A stretch of 64,000 nt of DNA from Chitinophaga polysaccharea. Its GTDB lineage: Bacteria > Bacteroidota > Bacteroidia > Chitinophagales > Chitinophagaceae. The DNA lies in the NCBI RefSeq assembly GCF_007829335.1, contig NZ_VIWO01000007.1, forward strand, positions 310,001-374,000, given 5' to 3'. A program made the position numbers and the translations under genes. Positions within the stretch are counted from its first letter, which is position 1. Every line of letters starts with the position of its first letter. The notes beneath the pieces were generated by a model. It was not told where the DNA came from. It did not search any database and was given only the letters and a program-made list of their open reading frames with translations. This document shows positions 53,780-63,431 of the stretch, piece after piece.

Positions 53780-54787
53780 TCAATAATAATTTAAACCAAT
53801 AAGTTTTCTCGCCTGTTGCAAAGTTTGTGCCGCATTCGCTCTGGCCTTTTCTGCACCGGCTTTCATAATTTTTCTTAAGTAGTCGGTGTCCTGTTGCAGG
53901 TCTTTCGCCTTTTCGCGGATAGGGGCAATAAAGTTCACCATATCTTCACCCAGCTGTTTTTTCATATCACCAAAACGGATGGTTTGATTATCCCACGCTG
54001 CCTCATAAAACTGTACTACATCGGGGGCAGACACTAATTTCATGAGATCGACCAGGTTCTGTACAGATTCGGGCATAGGCGTACCAGGTGTTACCGCTGC
54101 GCTATCCGTTTTTGCTTTCTTTATCTTGTTGCGGATTTTATCATCATCATCTGCCAGGTAAAGGGTAGCCATTTCATTTTCACTCTTACTCATTTTACCG
54201 GAACCGTCCAGGCTGGGAATACGCACCAGGCTATCGCCATAGTTGAAGGCTTCCGGCTCAGGGAACAAGTCAGTATCATAACGGTGATTGAAGCGCTGTG
54301 CAAAATTACGGGCCATTTCCAGGTGCTGTCCCTGGTCCTTACCCACCGGCACTTTTACCGCACGCTGAATTAAGATATCTACGCTCATCAACACCGGATA
54401 AGTAAGCAGCCCGGCGTTTACGTTCTGTGGCTGTAAACGAACCTTGTCCTTGAAAGTGGGCACTTTTTCCAGTTCCCCTACATAGGCCAGCATATTCATG
54501 AGGAGGTACAGCTCAGCAATTTCAGGGACGTCGCTCTGCGCATATAACGTTACCTTTTCCGGATCAAGGCCGGAGGCAATATTTTCTGCCAGCACCCGCA
54601 TTACATTGCCCGGTAAATCTTTAGGGTTGGGATGGGTAGTCAGCGAATGCCAGTCTGCTACAAAGAAGTAACAGTTAAAATCTTCCTGCATCCGGATATA
54701 ATTACGGATCGCACCAAAATAGTTGCCTAAATGCAAATAACCGGTAGGGCGTATGCCGCTTACCACAATTTCTTTTTCTGTAGCCAT
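53780..54787 (-). CDS. trpS: Tryptophanyl-tRNA synthetase
   Basis: 335 residues from ATG 54787 (MATEKEIVVSGIRPTGYLHL); an upstream ATG at 54799 adds four residues and is less likely. Class I motifs: HIGH-like LHLGNYFGAIRN and KMSKS in SGKMSKSENEMATL. It attaches tryptophan to tRNA-Trp, whose gene is also in this window. C-terminal EKARANAAQTLQQARKLIGL is typical. Upstream lies an inverted-repeat element in the divergent region before gatC. Confidence 0.97.
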   Translation of the reverse strand: MATEKEIVVSGIRPTGYLHLGNYFGAIRNYIRMQEDFNCYFFVADWHSLTTHPNPKDLPGNVMRVLAENIASGLDPEKVTLYAQSDVPEIAELYLLMNMLAYVGELEKVPTFKDKVRLQPQNVNAGLLTYPVLMSVDILIQRAVKVPVGKDQGQHLEMARNFAQRFNHRYDTDLFPEPEAFNYGDSLVRIPSLDGSGKMSKSENEMATLYLADDDDKIRNKIKKAKTDSAAVTPGTPMPESVQNLVDLMKLVSAPDVVQFYEAAWDNQTIRFGDMKKQLGEDMVNFIAPIREKAKDLQQDTDYLRKIMKAGAEKARANAAQTLQQARKLIGLNYY

Positions 54788-54806
54788 AACAGGGCGCAAT
54801 TTAAGG

Positions 54807-54907
54807 AAAAAGCTTAAAGCTTAAAGCAGAATCGTAGCGGATAATTTGACAATAAAGCCCTGCATTACACCCCCTTTTTGCTTTCTGCTTTAAGCTTTCC
54901 GCTTTTT
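54807..54907. repeat. Inverted-repeat element in the trpS-gatC divergent region
   Basis: Arms of about 25 bases (54807-54831 and 54883-54907) match with two or three mismatches, including an exact 16-base core AAAGCTTAAAGCAGAA (54816-54831) and its complement (54883-54898), around a 51-base spacer. Rich in AGCTTTAAGC-type words, recalling the element in the rpoB-rpoC gap. Confidence 0.6.
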
Positions 54908-54984
54908 CTGGCCGTTTATCATTAATTTTGAAACGCTATCCTTTTTGGGCGCAATAATTTATTATCTTTTGATTTAATTTGATT

Positions 54985-55275
54985 ATGGAAGTGAATGAAG
55001 TGCTGGTACAACAACTGGCTGATTTGGCAAGACTTGAATTTAACGACCAGGAAAAAGTGGAAATCCGTGGAGAACTGCAGCGGATGATCACTTTCGTGGA
55101 AAAGCTGAACGAACTGGATACCACTCATGTGAAGCCCCTGCTTCATCTGACTGATGATTATAATGTTTTCCGGGAAGACAGGGTCATTCCGTCTGTTACC
55201 CGTGAAGAAGCCCTGCAGAACGCGCCTGCGGCTACTGAAGCATACTTCAAAGTACCGAAAATCATAAAGAAATAA
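54985..55275 (+). CDS. gatC: Aspartyl/glutamyl-tRNA amidotransferase subunit C
   Basis: 96 residues from ATG 54985 (MEVNEVLVQQLADLARLEFN). The segment LVQQLADLARLEFNDQEKVE and LHLTDDYNVFREDRVIPSVT match GatC, which stabilises the GatAB amidotransferase that converts Glu-tRNA(Gln) to Gln-tRNA(Gln). tRNA-Gln and the window's use of this route are consistent. It is five bases upstream of the ABC transporter gene. Confidence 0.93.
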   Translation: MEVNEVLVQQLADLARLEFNDQEKVEIRGELQRMITFVEKLNELDTTHVKPLLHLTDDYNVFREDRVIPSVTREEALQNAPAATEAYFKVPKIIKK

Positions 55276-55280
55276 CCCAC

Positions 55281-55985
55281 ATGCAAAAGTCCGTCATCCA
55301 TTTGGAAGGAATCAGGAAAAGTTATTTTCTCGGGAAAAATGAACTCCCTGTACTCAAAGGAGTGTCATTAGACATTTACAAGAATGAATACGTAGCACTG
55401 ATGGGGCCTTCCGGCTCCGGGAAGTCTACCCTGATGAATATACTCGGATGCCTCGATACGCCCACCGATGGAAAGTACGTACTCAGCGGACATGATGTGA
55501 GTAAAATGGAAGACAACGACCTCGCCACCGTACGTGGCAAGGAAATAGGCTTTGTGTTTCAACAGTTTAACCTCATGCCCAGGCTTACCGCCCTCGAAAA
55601 TGTAGCCATCCCACTGGTGTATGCCGGCGTGGGCAAAAAAGAAAGAGAAGAACGGGCCATTACCATGTTGAAAAAAGTAGGATTGGGAGAACGTTATAAA
55701 CACAAACCCAACGAGCTTTCCGGCGGTCAATGCCAGCGTGTGGCCATCGCCCGGGCGCTGGTCAATAATCCCTCGCTCATCCTTGCGGATGAACCTACTG
55801 GTAACCTCGACTCAAAAACTTCCGTGGAAATCATGGAAATCTTCGGCCATATACACGCCTCTGGTAATACCGTGGTGCTGGTTACCCACGAAGAAGATAT
55901 TGCAGAACACGCACGCCGTGTGATCCGCCTCCGCGACGGGGTAATAGAATCCGACCGCATCAATGAAAAAGTAGCCGTACTCTAA
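55281..55985 (+). CDS. ABC transporter ATPase (MacB/LolD type)
   Basis: 234 residues. Walker A GPSGSGKST, signature LSGGQCQRVAIARAL, Walker B LILADEPTGNLDS and the H-loop VTHEED. This is the ATPase of the MacB/LolD/FtsE-like class that works with a membrane permease having a large periplasmic part to move lipoproteins or export drugs. No permease is adjacent, so the partner must be elsewhere. It is preceded by gatC with a gap of five bases. Confidence 0.92.
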   Translation: MQKSVIHLEGIRKSYFLGKNELPVLKGVSLDIYKNEYVALMGPSGSGKSTLMNILGCLDTPTDGKYVLSGHDVSKMEDNDLATVRGKEIGFVFQQFNLMPRLTALENVAIPLVYAGVGKKEREERAITMLKKVGLGERYKHKPNELSGGQCQRVAIARALVNNPSLILADEPTGNLDSKTSVEIMEIFGHIHASGNTVVLVTHEEDIAEHARRVIRLRDGVIESDRINEKVAVL

Positions 55986-56051
55986 TCTTTCCGCTATCGC
56001 CCCCGATAATGCCATAATTCGTAATTTGCAGGACAACAATGCCCATCAGAC

Positions 56052-56612
56052 ATGTCCTTCAAAATATATACGAAAACAGGCGACAAGGGGAAAACATCAC
56101 TCATAGGTGGCACCAAAGTACCCAAAAGCGACGTACGCATCGATGCTTACGGTACAGTGGATGAACTCAACTCCTATATCGGGCTGGTAAATGACTATAT
56201 CGCAGATCCTGATACTAAAAATTTGCTCCGCGAAATACAAGACCGCCTCTTTACTATTGGCTCCGCCCTGGCCTGCGACCCCGACAAAGAAACCAAACTG
56301 AAAATACCAGACCTGCACGAGGCCGATATTACCCTGCTGGAAAAAAGTATCGACCAGATGAACGAGGAACTGCCCATCATGAAATCATTTATCCTGCCCG
56401 GAGGCCATGTGGCGGTTTCTACCTGCCATATTGCCCGCTGCGTTTGCCGTCGCACCGAACGACTCTGTGTAGGTATGCAGGAACATGATATGTTCATAGA
56501 GCCCCTGGTATTGAAATATATCAACCGCCTCAGTGACTACCTTTTCGTACTCGCCAGATGGGTAGGATTCAGACTGGGCGTAGATGAAATTCCCTGGAAA
56601 CCCCGGGTATAG
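56052..56612 (+). CDS. PduO-type cob(I)alamin adenosyltransferase
   Basis: 186 residues. The N-terminal KIYTKTGDKGKTSLIGGTKV is the ATP-binding signature, followed by DVRIDAYGTVDELNSYIGLV and CHIARCVCRRTERLC, the substrate-binding helix. It attaches 5'-deoxyadenosyl to cobalamin to make coenzyme B12. No cobalamin riboswitch is visible in the 66 bases upstream. It lies between the ABC ATPase and riboflavin synthase on the plus strand. Confidence 0.95.
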   Translation: MSFKIYTKTGDKGKTSLIGGTKVPKSDVRIDAYGTVDELNSYIGLVNDYIADPDTKNLLREIQDRLFTIGSALACDPDKETKLKIPDLHEADITLLEKSIDQMNEELPIMKSFILPGGHVAVSTCHIARCVCRRTERLCVGMQEHDMFIEPLVLKYINRLSDYLFVLARWVGFRLGVDEIPWKPRV

Positions 56613-56633
56613 AAAAATCCTTAAATTCGCTTC

Positions 56634-57224
56634 ATGTTTACAGGAATTATAGAAACACTAGCAGAAGTGGTATCCACCAAAAAAGAAGGTGGAAATCTCT
56701 TAATCACCATACAAACACCGCTGGCAGGGGAATTGAAAATAGACCAGAGTGTAGCTCACAACGGCGTTTGCCTGACTATCACCGGCATACAGGGCAATAC
56801 CTACGAAACGGTAGCAGTAGCCGAAACCCTGCAAAAAACCAATCTCGGGCAACTCGCACCTACCCAGTTCGTTAACCTGGAAAGAGCCATGGTATTTAAC
56901 GGCCGCATCGACGGACACCTGGTACAAGGCCATGTGGACAGTGTAGGTGAATGCCTATCCGTAAACGAACAGGATGGCAGCTGGCTCTATCGCTTTCGTT
57001 ACCCAAAGGAATTTGCCGCCCTCATCGTAGACAAAGGGAGTATCTGCATGAATGGCATCAGCCTCACCGTTTTTGATGTATCAAACGATGAGTTTTCCGT
57101 AGCCATTATTCCATACACTTACGAACATACCAACGTATCTAAAATAAAACCCGGACACCTGGTAAACCTGGAATTTGATATTCTTGGAAAATATGTTGCC
57201 AGGCAGTTAGCCGTAAGAAACTAA
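56634..57224 (+). CDS. ribE: Riboflavin synthase, alpha subunit
   Basis: 196 residues. Two lumazine-binding domains in tandem: MFTGIIETLAEVVS and the second NGRIDGHLVQGHVDSVGECL, followed by GSICMNGISLTVFD. It converts two molecules of 6,7-dimethyl-8-ribityllumazine to riboflavin. Typical length for the family. It starts 21 bases after the cobalamin adenosyltransferase gene, probably in one transcript; no FMN riboswitch is present. Confidence 0.96.
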   Translation: MFTGIIETLAEVVSTKKEGGNLLITIQTPLAGELKIDQSVAHNGVCLTITGIQGNTYETVAVAETLQKTNLGQLAPTQFVNLERAMVFNGRIDGHLVQGHVDSVGECLSVNEQDGSWLYRFRYPKEFAALIVDKGSICMNGISLTVFDVSNDEFSVAIIPYTYEHTNVSKIKPGHLVNLEFDILGKYVARQLAVRN

Positions 57225-57281
57225 TGCCCGTCCTTTTACAGGATCCGTTATACTGATTCAAACACAAAAGCCGACAGCAGA

Positions 57282-57977
57282 ATGCTAAAATCTTTCCTGC
57301 TCTGCTTTGTATGTACCCTACCCCTGTTGGCAAACGCCCAACAGGCCCCGGTAGTGCGAATTACAGGCAGCTACGATCCTAACGCAGTAACAGAACTCTA
57401 TAACGTTACGCCCATTGGTATCCAATTTTTTATGAGCGATAGCAGTAGCCGGCAAACCGCCGGCTACCTGCAGGGCAACTACCGCTGGAATAAGCTGAAT
57501 ATTAGCAGCAGCAACGGCAGCATCCGCAATGGCGTGTTATACTTTAGCAGACCCCAGCTGATAAAGGATAATTATCGTATTACCCTCACCGTTAGTACCG
57601 ACGATCATTCAACCCTCCAAACCACCCTTACATTACCGCATATCGTCGGGATACGCTTTAACCATTATGCCGACAGTGTTAAACGCGATATCCGTTTCTA
57701 TCTCAATGTAGAAGGAAAGTTCAGCAGTGGCAAAGTGCTGCCACTGGATACATCCGCCGTCAGGTTTGCAGCCTCCACAGGTACTATCATCGGGCAGGAT
57801 CTGTTACTCGAAAAAAATGATTCTGCTAAAACCGTTACGGTAGAAGCCTGGTATAAACACAACAATCAAATGTACCTGCGATCGGTTATTCCCGTTAAAC
57901 AGGCGCCAGACAATGATGCCGGAATTATCAAAAGCCTGCCGGAATTAAATAATAACCGAAAGAGGAAAAGGCAGTAG
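57282..57977 (+). CDS. Secreted protein of unknown function
   Basis: 231 residues from ATG 57282 with a good signal peptide (MLKSFLLCFVCTLPLLANAQ, cut after ANA). The mature protein looks beta-rich (VRITGSYDPNAVTELYNVTP, YRWNKLNISSSNGSIRNGVL) and ends in a basic tail NNNRKRKRQ. No family recognised. The stop at 57975-57977 touches the stop of the convergent DUF58 gene at 57978 with no room for a terminator. Weak conservation and low certainty on function. Confidence 0.7.
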   Translation: MLKSFLLCFVCTLPLLANAQQAPVVRITGSYDPNAVTELYNVTPIGIQFFMSDSSSRQTAGYLQGNYRWNKLNISSSNGSIRNGVLYFSRPQLIKDNYRITLTVSTDDHSTLQTTLTLPHIVGIRFNHYADSVKRDIRFYLNVEGKFSSGKVLPLDTSAVRFAASTGTIIGQDLLLEKNDSAKTVTVEAWYKHNNQMYLRSVIPVKQAPDNDAGIIKSLPELNNNRKRKRQ

Positions 57978-59330
57978 TTAAATCAACGTACGGGATTTCA
58001 GTTCCAGGTATTTATTGACTACGTTCAGGGTTAAATGTTCCGGTGTACTTAATAACGACATAATGCCATACTTCGCCAGCTCTTTTACGATGAGCTTCTT
58101 ATCATAGGCAAATTTCTGGGCAATGGTCTGCTTATAAATATCTTCCATATCATGCGCCTGCATCTCTGTCACTTTTTTTATCTCGGTATTCTCAAAAAAA
58201 ACTACCAGCAAAAGATGATAACGCGCCAGCCGGCGAAGGTATGGTAACTGCCGTTGCAGGCTCGACATAGATTCAAAGTTGGTATACAGCATTAATAGAG
58301 AACGGGTAGATAAATTACTCCGCAGCTGTACGCTTAATGCCTCGTAATCGCTCTCCTGCCAATGTGTTTCCTGGGAATAGAGCGTTTCGAGGATCTTATT
58401 TACCTGCACCCTTTTATTACTGGCGGCCAATGTTTCTACCTTATTTTCTGTAAAGGTGATCACCCCGGCCCGGTCTCCTTTATTAATCGCTACATTGCTG
58501 AATACCAGGGAAGCGTTAATGGCATAATCCAACAGGGATAAGCCATTAAAAGGCATCTTCATGATACGCCCTTTGTCAATAACGGAATACACTTGTTGGG
58601 ATCTCTCTTCTACATAATTATTCACCATCAGGTTACCACTGCGGGCAGATGCCTTCCAGTTAAGCATCCGCACATCATCGCCCTTGGTATAAGGCTTAAT
58701 ATGGTCAAACTCCATACTATGCCCTATTACCCGCCTTTTATGGACACCCAGCTCATTCAACCGGTTCATATAACCATACAATTCAAAATGCCGCAACTGG
58801 TGGAAACTGGGATACACGCGTATCGCCTGTTCATTATTAAAAACAAATCGCCTGTTTACCATCCCCAATGCACTCCTGATAAATACATTGGTATACCCGA
58901 AATTATACACGCCTCTTTCCACCGGCCTTAGTACATACCGGAAAGTATAGTGTTCGCCCGCGCTTACCTTCGCCTTTTGCAGGAAGTTACGGTCCTGGAA
59001 CTGGAAAGGCAGCTCTTCAATCACCGATACAAATACCGGGTAGGGATACCGGTTATGGAATTCCAATAACACTTCATTGTCGTCGCCATTGCTGAAACGC
59101 GCACTGGCAATACGTTCCAGAGAAATGATATCGGCAGGCCGAAACACCAGTAAGATCATGTCCAACAAAAGTAATCCCGCCAGTACAATAACAGCCTCAA
59201 TGGCAATATTGTACAACTGCGGAATAAAAAACGCAATGATAAATAACAGGATATTTCCTCCCAACAACAGGTATAACCGGTTAGTAAAAAAAAGTACCTG
59301 GTATAAATTATTTTTTACGGTTGCTGACAT
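57978..59330 (-). CDS. DUF58 family protein (von Willebrand-like)
   Basis: 450 residues. Two N-terminal membrane helices at about 15-65 (LLLGGNILLFIIAFFIPQLY, then IAIEAVIVLAGLLLLDMILL), a beta-sandwich region, and the DUF58 core FDHIKPYTKGDDVRMLNWKA (the conserved EFD..R-Y..GD..R-IDW box) leading to a vWA-like domain (YSVIDKGRIM, RAGVITFT). Such proteins act with MoxR ATPases. Last gene of the five-gene operon, 20 bases after moxR. Confidence 0.92.
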   Translation of the reverse strand: MSATVKNNLYQVLFFTNRLYLLLGGNILLFIIAFFIPQLYNIAIEAVIVLAGLLLLDMILLVFRPADIISLERIASARFSNGDDNEVLLEFHNRYPYPVFVSVIEELPFQFQDRNFLQKAKVSAGEHYTFRYVLRPVERGVYNFGYTNVFIRSALGMVNRRFVFNNEQAIRVYPSFHQLRHFELYGYMNRLNELGVHKRRVIGHSMEFDHIKPYTKGDDVRMLNWKASARSGNLMVNNYVEERSQQVYSVIDKGRIMKMPFNGLSLLDYAINASLVFSNVAINKGDRAGVITFTENKVETLAASNKRVQVNKILETLYSQETHWQESDYEALSVQLRSNLSTRSLLMLYTNFESMSSLQRQLPYLRRLARYHLLLVVFFENTEIKKVTEMQAHDMEDIYKQTIAQKFAYDKKLIVKELAKYGIMSLLSTPEHLTLNVVNKYLELKSRTLI

Positions 59331-59350
59331 ATTTATCTTTAACGTTTGGC

Positions 59351-60331
59351 TTATCTGGGTATTTCTATCATCTTCAATATCTGCGCAATGACATCATCTG
59401 TTTTTATGCCTTCCATCTCCTTTTCCGGCGTTAATATGATACGGTGACGCAATACGTGCGGTACCATTTCCACCACATCATCAGGAATGACAAAATCCCT
59501 GTTTTTCATTGCTGCTGAAGCTTTTGCACAGTTCATAACGGCAATGGATGCACGTGGAGAAGCCCCCAGGTACAGGGAGGAATTCATACGGGTTTCATTG
59601 ATAATAGCGGCGATATAATGAAACAGCTTATCATCTACCATCACCTGTCTCACCATATTTTGATATTCGATAACCTGGGTGGTAGTAACTACCTTGCCGA
59701 TAATTTTAGTAAGATCTGTTTCACCATTGAACTGATGCATGCTACGCAACACCGCTACCTCTTCTTCCAGGTTGGGATACTTTACTTCTATTTTGAAAAG
59801 AAAACGATCCAGCTGAGCTTCCGGCAGGCGGTAAGTCCCTTCCTGCTCAATGGGGTTTTGGGTAGCTATTACCATAAATGGCCGGTCCAATGCCCAGGTA
59901 GCGCCATCGTTGGTAATTTGTCTTTCTTCCATCACTTCAAACAAGGCCGACTGCGTTTTAGCCGGGGCCCGGTTGATTTCATCGATCAAAACGAGGTTAC
60001 CGAATATGGGACCTTTCTTATATTCGAACTCACGGGTTTGCGGATTAAATACGGATGTCCCCAACACATCTGCCGGCATCAGATCCGGTGTAAACTGAAT
60101 ACGGCTGAAGTTAGCATCTACGCACTGTGCCAGTAGTTTGGCCGTCATGGTTTTAGCCACGCCCGGAACACCTTCTATCAACACATGTCCCTGTGTAAGC
60201 AATCCTGCAATCAGCAGATCCACCATTTGATGCTGTCCTACTATTACTTTTCCTATTTGCTCCCGGATAGCCGCCACACCTTCATGTAAGGCAGAAAAAT
60301 CAGTCCTGGGTTGGAATGTATTGATGTCCAT
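59351..60331 (-). CDS. MoxR-family AAA+ ATPase
   Basis: 326 residues. Walker A GVPGVAKT (54-61), Walker B and sensor region in NLVLIDEINRAPAKTQSALF, then EVMEERQ, and the C-terminal lid GASPRASIAVMNCAKASAA. MoxR ATPases are chaperone-like and help assemble or activate partner complexes, usually with DUF58/vWA proteins as here. Its start shares one base with the stop of the DUF4350 gene, indicating translational coupling. Confidence 0.95.
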   Translation of the reverse strand: MDINTFQPRTDFSALHEGVAAIREQIGKVIVGQHQMVDLLIAGLLTQGHVLIEGVPGVAKTMTAKLLAQCVDANFSRIQFTPDLMPADVLGTSVFNPQTREFEYKKGPIFGNLVLIDEINRAPAKTQSALFEVMEERQITNDGATWALDRPFMVIATQNPIEQEGTYRLPEAQLDRFLFKIEVKYPNLEEEVAVLRSMHQFNGETDLTKIIGKVVTTTQVIEYQNMVRQVMVDDKLFHYIAAIINETRMNSSLYLGASPRASIAVMNCAKASAAMKNRDFVIPDDVVEMVPHVLRHRIILTPEKEMEGIKTDDVIAQILKMIEIPR

Positions 60332-61560
60332 TATTTTGTATTTAAATAAAACAGTTGAATGCGTTTATAAAATTCCTGCAGGTATTCATCGCTTACGTGC
60401 TGTTCCAGTTGTATGTGACTGATCATCTGCAACAACAGCCGGATATCCGATTCAGCAACAGCCGACTTTTTCGACAAGGTTGTTATAAACTCCTCGTTCA
60501 GCACGTTGGTATCCATGTAGTAACGGGAACGGATATACTCTAACAGGTGAACAATCATCTTATGCGCCAGGTTATAGTTGTCGTGCCGCTGATAATACAG
60601 CTGGCCAATGGCATCTACAAATTCTAACGAAGTATTGTTCAGCACTGGTTTATCAGGAATGATCCTTTGCCGGCGTTTGCTCTCAAATACTACATACAGC
60701 AGCAGTAACAGGATGCTGAGCCATAATGCCCAGCGCATAGTCGGATAACGCATCAGCACCTGCCATTCGCTGAAATCGCCCGATTGTGCACTACGCTGAT
60801 GGCTATAAAAGTCGTCCCAGTAAACATTGTCGGCGTAGTCTTTCAGGTAAGACAACTGCGTTTCCAATGCGCTTACATTCTGCTGATGCAGTAAAAAATA
60901 ATTGGTAAAAGTATACGGGTTGAGTAACAGGTAAATATAACCACGACTGTAGGCAACACGTATAAAGTTAGGTTTGTTTTTATAGTTGGTGCCCAGTACT
61001 GTAGTAGTAGTGCTATCGATGGCCGAAAAATAATTACCGGCCACCATCCCATTATAAGAAAAACTGGTATCCACAGGAATGGATACGTCTGTATAACGCT
61101 GTACCCATCCTACGTGCTGTTGCTGGAAACTACTACTTTCCGTTACCGCAAATTTCAATTGCTGGGCCAGGACCGGGTCCGGATTATTGACTGCTATAAA
61201 TAACTCATTACCAGGTGCCACATATTGCAACATAGCATCGATGTCTTTTTCCGTGGTAAACATGTTATCCGACACCAGGATATACACATTACCCGCATGT
61301 GCCAGTTCCTTTTCTTTGCTATAAGTACGTGCAAAAGATTTGGTAACTACCTGTACGGAATGGTAGGCAAATAACTGTGGTAATAGCTTAAATGCCGCAT
61401 AAGCACCACCGGCTTTTTTGTCCTTGCTGGAAAAAGAAGACCAGCTCATATCAGTCGATTGTTCCACCGACCGCTTTCTGCGGTTTCCGCCGGCAAACAG
61501 CAGTACTGCAGCCAGCAGCACCACTATGCCAACGATAATATAAATAGGTTTATTCTTCAC
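60331..61560 (-). CDS. DUF4350 family membrane protein
   Basis: 409 residues. N-terminal helix about 5-24 (IYIIVGIVVLLAAVLLFAGG), a soluble domain in between with a GATase-like fold (ELAHAGNVYILVSDNMFTTE, AMLQYVAPGNELFIAVNNPD), and a second helix near 285 (WALWLSILLLLLYVVFESKR). This is the DUF4350 layout; role unknown, but linked to MoxR/DUF58/DUF4129 genes in the phylum. It overlaps DUF4129 by four bases and MoxR by one. Confidence 0.88.
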   Translation of the reverse strand: MKNKPIYIIVGIVVLLAAVLLFAGGNRRKRSVEQSTDMSWSSFSSKDKKAGGAYAAFKLLPQLFAYHSVQVVTKSFARTYSKEKELAHAGNVYILVSDNMFTTEKDIDAMLQYVAPGNELFIAVNNPDPVLAQQLKFAVTESSSFQQQHVGWVQRYTDVSIPVDTSFSYNGMVAGNYFSAIDSTTTTVLGTNYKNKPNFIRVAYSRGYIYLLLNPYTFTNYFLLHQQNVSALETQLSYLKDYADNVYWDDFYSHQRSAQSGDFSEWQVLMRYPTMRWALWLSILLLLLYVVFESKRRQRIIPDKPVLNNTSLEFVDAIGQLYYQRHDNYNLAHKMIVHLLEYIRSRYYMDTNVLNEEFITTLSKKSAVAESDIRLLLQMISHIQLEQHVSDEYLQEFYKRIQLFYLNTK

Positions 61561-62333
61561 CAGCTTTTTCCAATTGCGTTATTAAAATCCCTGAACTCCT
61601 GGTTCATGCTCCTGAAATTTGCTTCACTTACATTAAAGCCACCATACCAGATATACTCATAGTCGAGTGTGAGCGCCGCAAACTTTTTGTAATGCGCAGA
61701 GTTTCTCATCTCGCGCAGGTAATCGTTGTTTGTTTTATCGCGTAGCAGCACCAGTAATTGTTTTTCCGACAGCTGAAATAAAGTATAGAGATACCACCAG
61801 CGTATAGCCTGCCTGTTATCGCCGGCGGCAATGGCAGCCTTTATTTTCCCTTCATATTCAGCGGCATCCTGCAACGACTCATCGGCAACATCCGGTAAGC
61901 CACCTTTAGATGCAGGCTTTCGAAATATACTCAGGCCATTGCTCTGCATAAAGCGAAAAATAAGGTAGGCCAGTCCCAATAACAATAAACCCATAATAAT
62001 ATATCGGCCTGCAGCTATAACGCGAAACAGCGTTTCCAATATTTGTATAAACCAGGGAGCTGTCTTGGGAGGTGCTGCCTGGGGGTCACGGTATTGGAGC
62101 CATTCATCCGTCTTTAATTTGTTGACAGAAGATGCCGTTACTTGTCTCCGCTGATAAACAAACGGTTCATCTACATACTGCCCCACGGTTGTATCACTCA
62201 TGATAGAAGGATCGATGGTATCTGGCACCGCTGCACGCGCCGCGTTAACAGTACTATCATATTGTGCCTTGCCCTGCAATGGTAAACAAAGCAGGAACAG
62301 TAAACAGCTTTTAATCAGGAAATGCTTACTCAT
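61557..62333 (-). CDS. DUF4129 family protein
   Basis: 258 residues. Signal peptide 1-23 (LLFLLCLPLQGKA), a membrane helix near 110-132 (YIIMGLLLLGLAYLIFRFM), and the C-terminal DUF4129 domain AIRWWYLYTLFQLSEKQLLV with LDYEYIWYGGFNVSEANFRS. The family is widely associated with transglutaminase-like and MoxR systems; function unknown. Overlaps both the preceding SpoIIM gene and the following DUF4350 gene by four bases (ATGA). Confidence 0.88.
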   Translation of the reverse strand: MSKHFLIKSCLLFLLCLPLQGKAQYDSTVNAARAAVPDTIDPSIMSDTTVGQYVDEPFVYQRRQVTASSVNKLKTDEWLQYRDPQAAPPKTAPWFIQILETLFRVIAAGRYIIMGLLLLGLAYLIFRFMQSNGLSIFRKPASKGGLPDVADESLQDAAEYEGKIKAAIAAGDNRQAIRWWYLYTLFQLSEKQLLVLLRDKTNNDYLREMRNSAHYKKFAALTLDYEYIWYGGFNVSEANFRSMNQEFRDFNNAIGKSW

Positions 62334-63313
62334 AATACCGGCGGGATTACTTTTCCTTCTGCACTTAAGCGATACCCTTGTTTATGCAGATATATAGGGT
62401 AAAAAATAAAATAGCCCAATATAAAAGCCAGCGAGCCTGTGAGGATAGAAAGACTTAACGTCAAAGGCATAGAAGTATGGCGGGTTACAAAGCTTTCCAG
62501 GAATGCAGCCACAATAAATACAGGCACTAATGTTACCATGGTTTTTATACCATCTTTTGCTCCTTTTCGTAAGGAATCCAATCTTTTTCTCGTACCAGGG
62601 AATAATATACTTTTTGCGAGGATCAATCCGGCGCAACCGGCAATTACGATACTCGATATTTCCAGCGTGCCGTGAATCCATATTACCAACACTGACTTCC
62701 AGCCAAGGCCATGTGCAAAAAACAGGTACTGAAAAACACCCAGCATAACCCCATTTGTCAGCAGCAGGTATAAAGTATATACGCCTAAAAAAATGCCCCC
62801 AACAAAACAGGAAAAGGCTACGTAAATGTTATTAAAGGCAATACTGAGAAACATTACTACCGGGTTGTTGTCTTTATATACGCCAAATGGGTCGTTGTTC
62901 GCAATATTCCGCTCTGTCATATTTACATATTCATCTCCCAACACCCCACGGACAAAGGTTTCATCATGCGCCGATGAAAAAGCGCCTATGGCCGCAAAAA
63001 GTACAAAGAAGCATAAGGTGAATAATAATAAGCGATGATGCCGGCGAAATAATAACGGCAGCTCATATTTAAAGAATAATTGGAATCGGCCTACATCTTC
63101 ACGGCGATGGCGGTAAATACCCTGGTAAATAGCTGCTGCCAGCCCATTGATATAACGGGTTACTTTACTGAAGCTATAAAAAGTCTTGGCGTAAGACAGA
63201 TCATCCAATACAGACACAAATCTCTCCGCCATTTCATCAGGGTCATCTGTGGGTTCCTCCTGGTATTGTTTCCACCGGGACAAATTTTTTTTGATAAACA
63301 GCGATTCTCTCAT
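62330..63313 (-). CDS. SpoIIM-family (DUF95) membrane protein
   Basis: 327 residues with about five to six membrane helices. Soluble N-terminus (MRESLFIKKNLSRWKQYQEE), then NNIYVAFSCFVGGIFLGVYT, LGWKSVLVIWIHGTLEISSI (the SpoIIM signature with HGTLE) and AFILGYFIFYPIYLHKQGYR. In Bacillus SpoIIM works in engulfment and peptidoglycan removal; here it is part of a non-sporulation cluster with RDD, DUF4129 and MoxR genes. It starts the operon, divergent from the RDD gene at 63432. Confidence 0.9.
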   Translation of the reverse strand: MRESLFIKKNLSRWKQYQEEPTDDPDEMAERFVSVLDDLSYAKTFYSFSKVTRYINGLAAAIYQGIYRHRREDVGRFQLFFKYELPLLFRRHHRLLLFTLCFFVLFAAIGAFSSAHDETFVRGVLGDEYVNMTERNIANNDPFGVYKDNNPVVMFLSIAFNNIYVAFSCFVGGIFLGVYTLYLLLTNGVMLGVFQYLFFAHGLGWKSVLVIWIHGTLEISSIVIAGCAGLILAKSILFPGTRKRLDSLRKGAKDGIKTMVTLVPVFIVAAFLESFVTRHTSMPLTLSLSILTGSLAFILGYFIFYPIYLHKQGYRLSAEGKVIPPVL

Positions 63314-63431
63314 AATGAGTTTTCTTCACTTTAAATACAGATATTACCTACAGTAATGGGCTACTAATGGGGAATACCGGCAAACATACTAAATCGTTCA
63401 ACAAAATATAAACAAATATGTAAATTTGAAT

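Noticed and set aside
55986..56051. Cobalamin riboswitch before the adenosyltransferase gene
   Set aside because: Only 66 bases available and no B12-box-like sequence seen.
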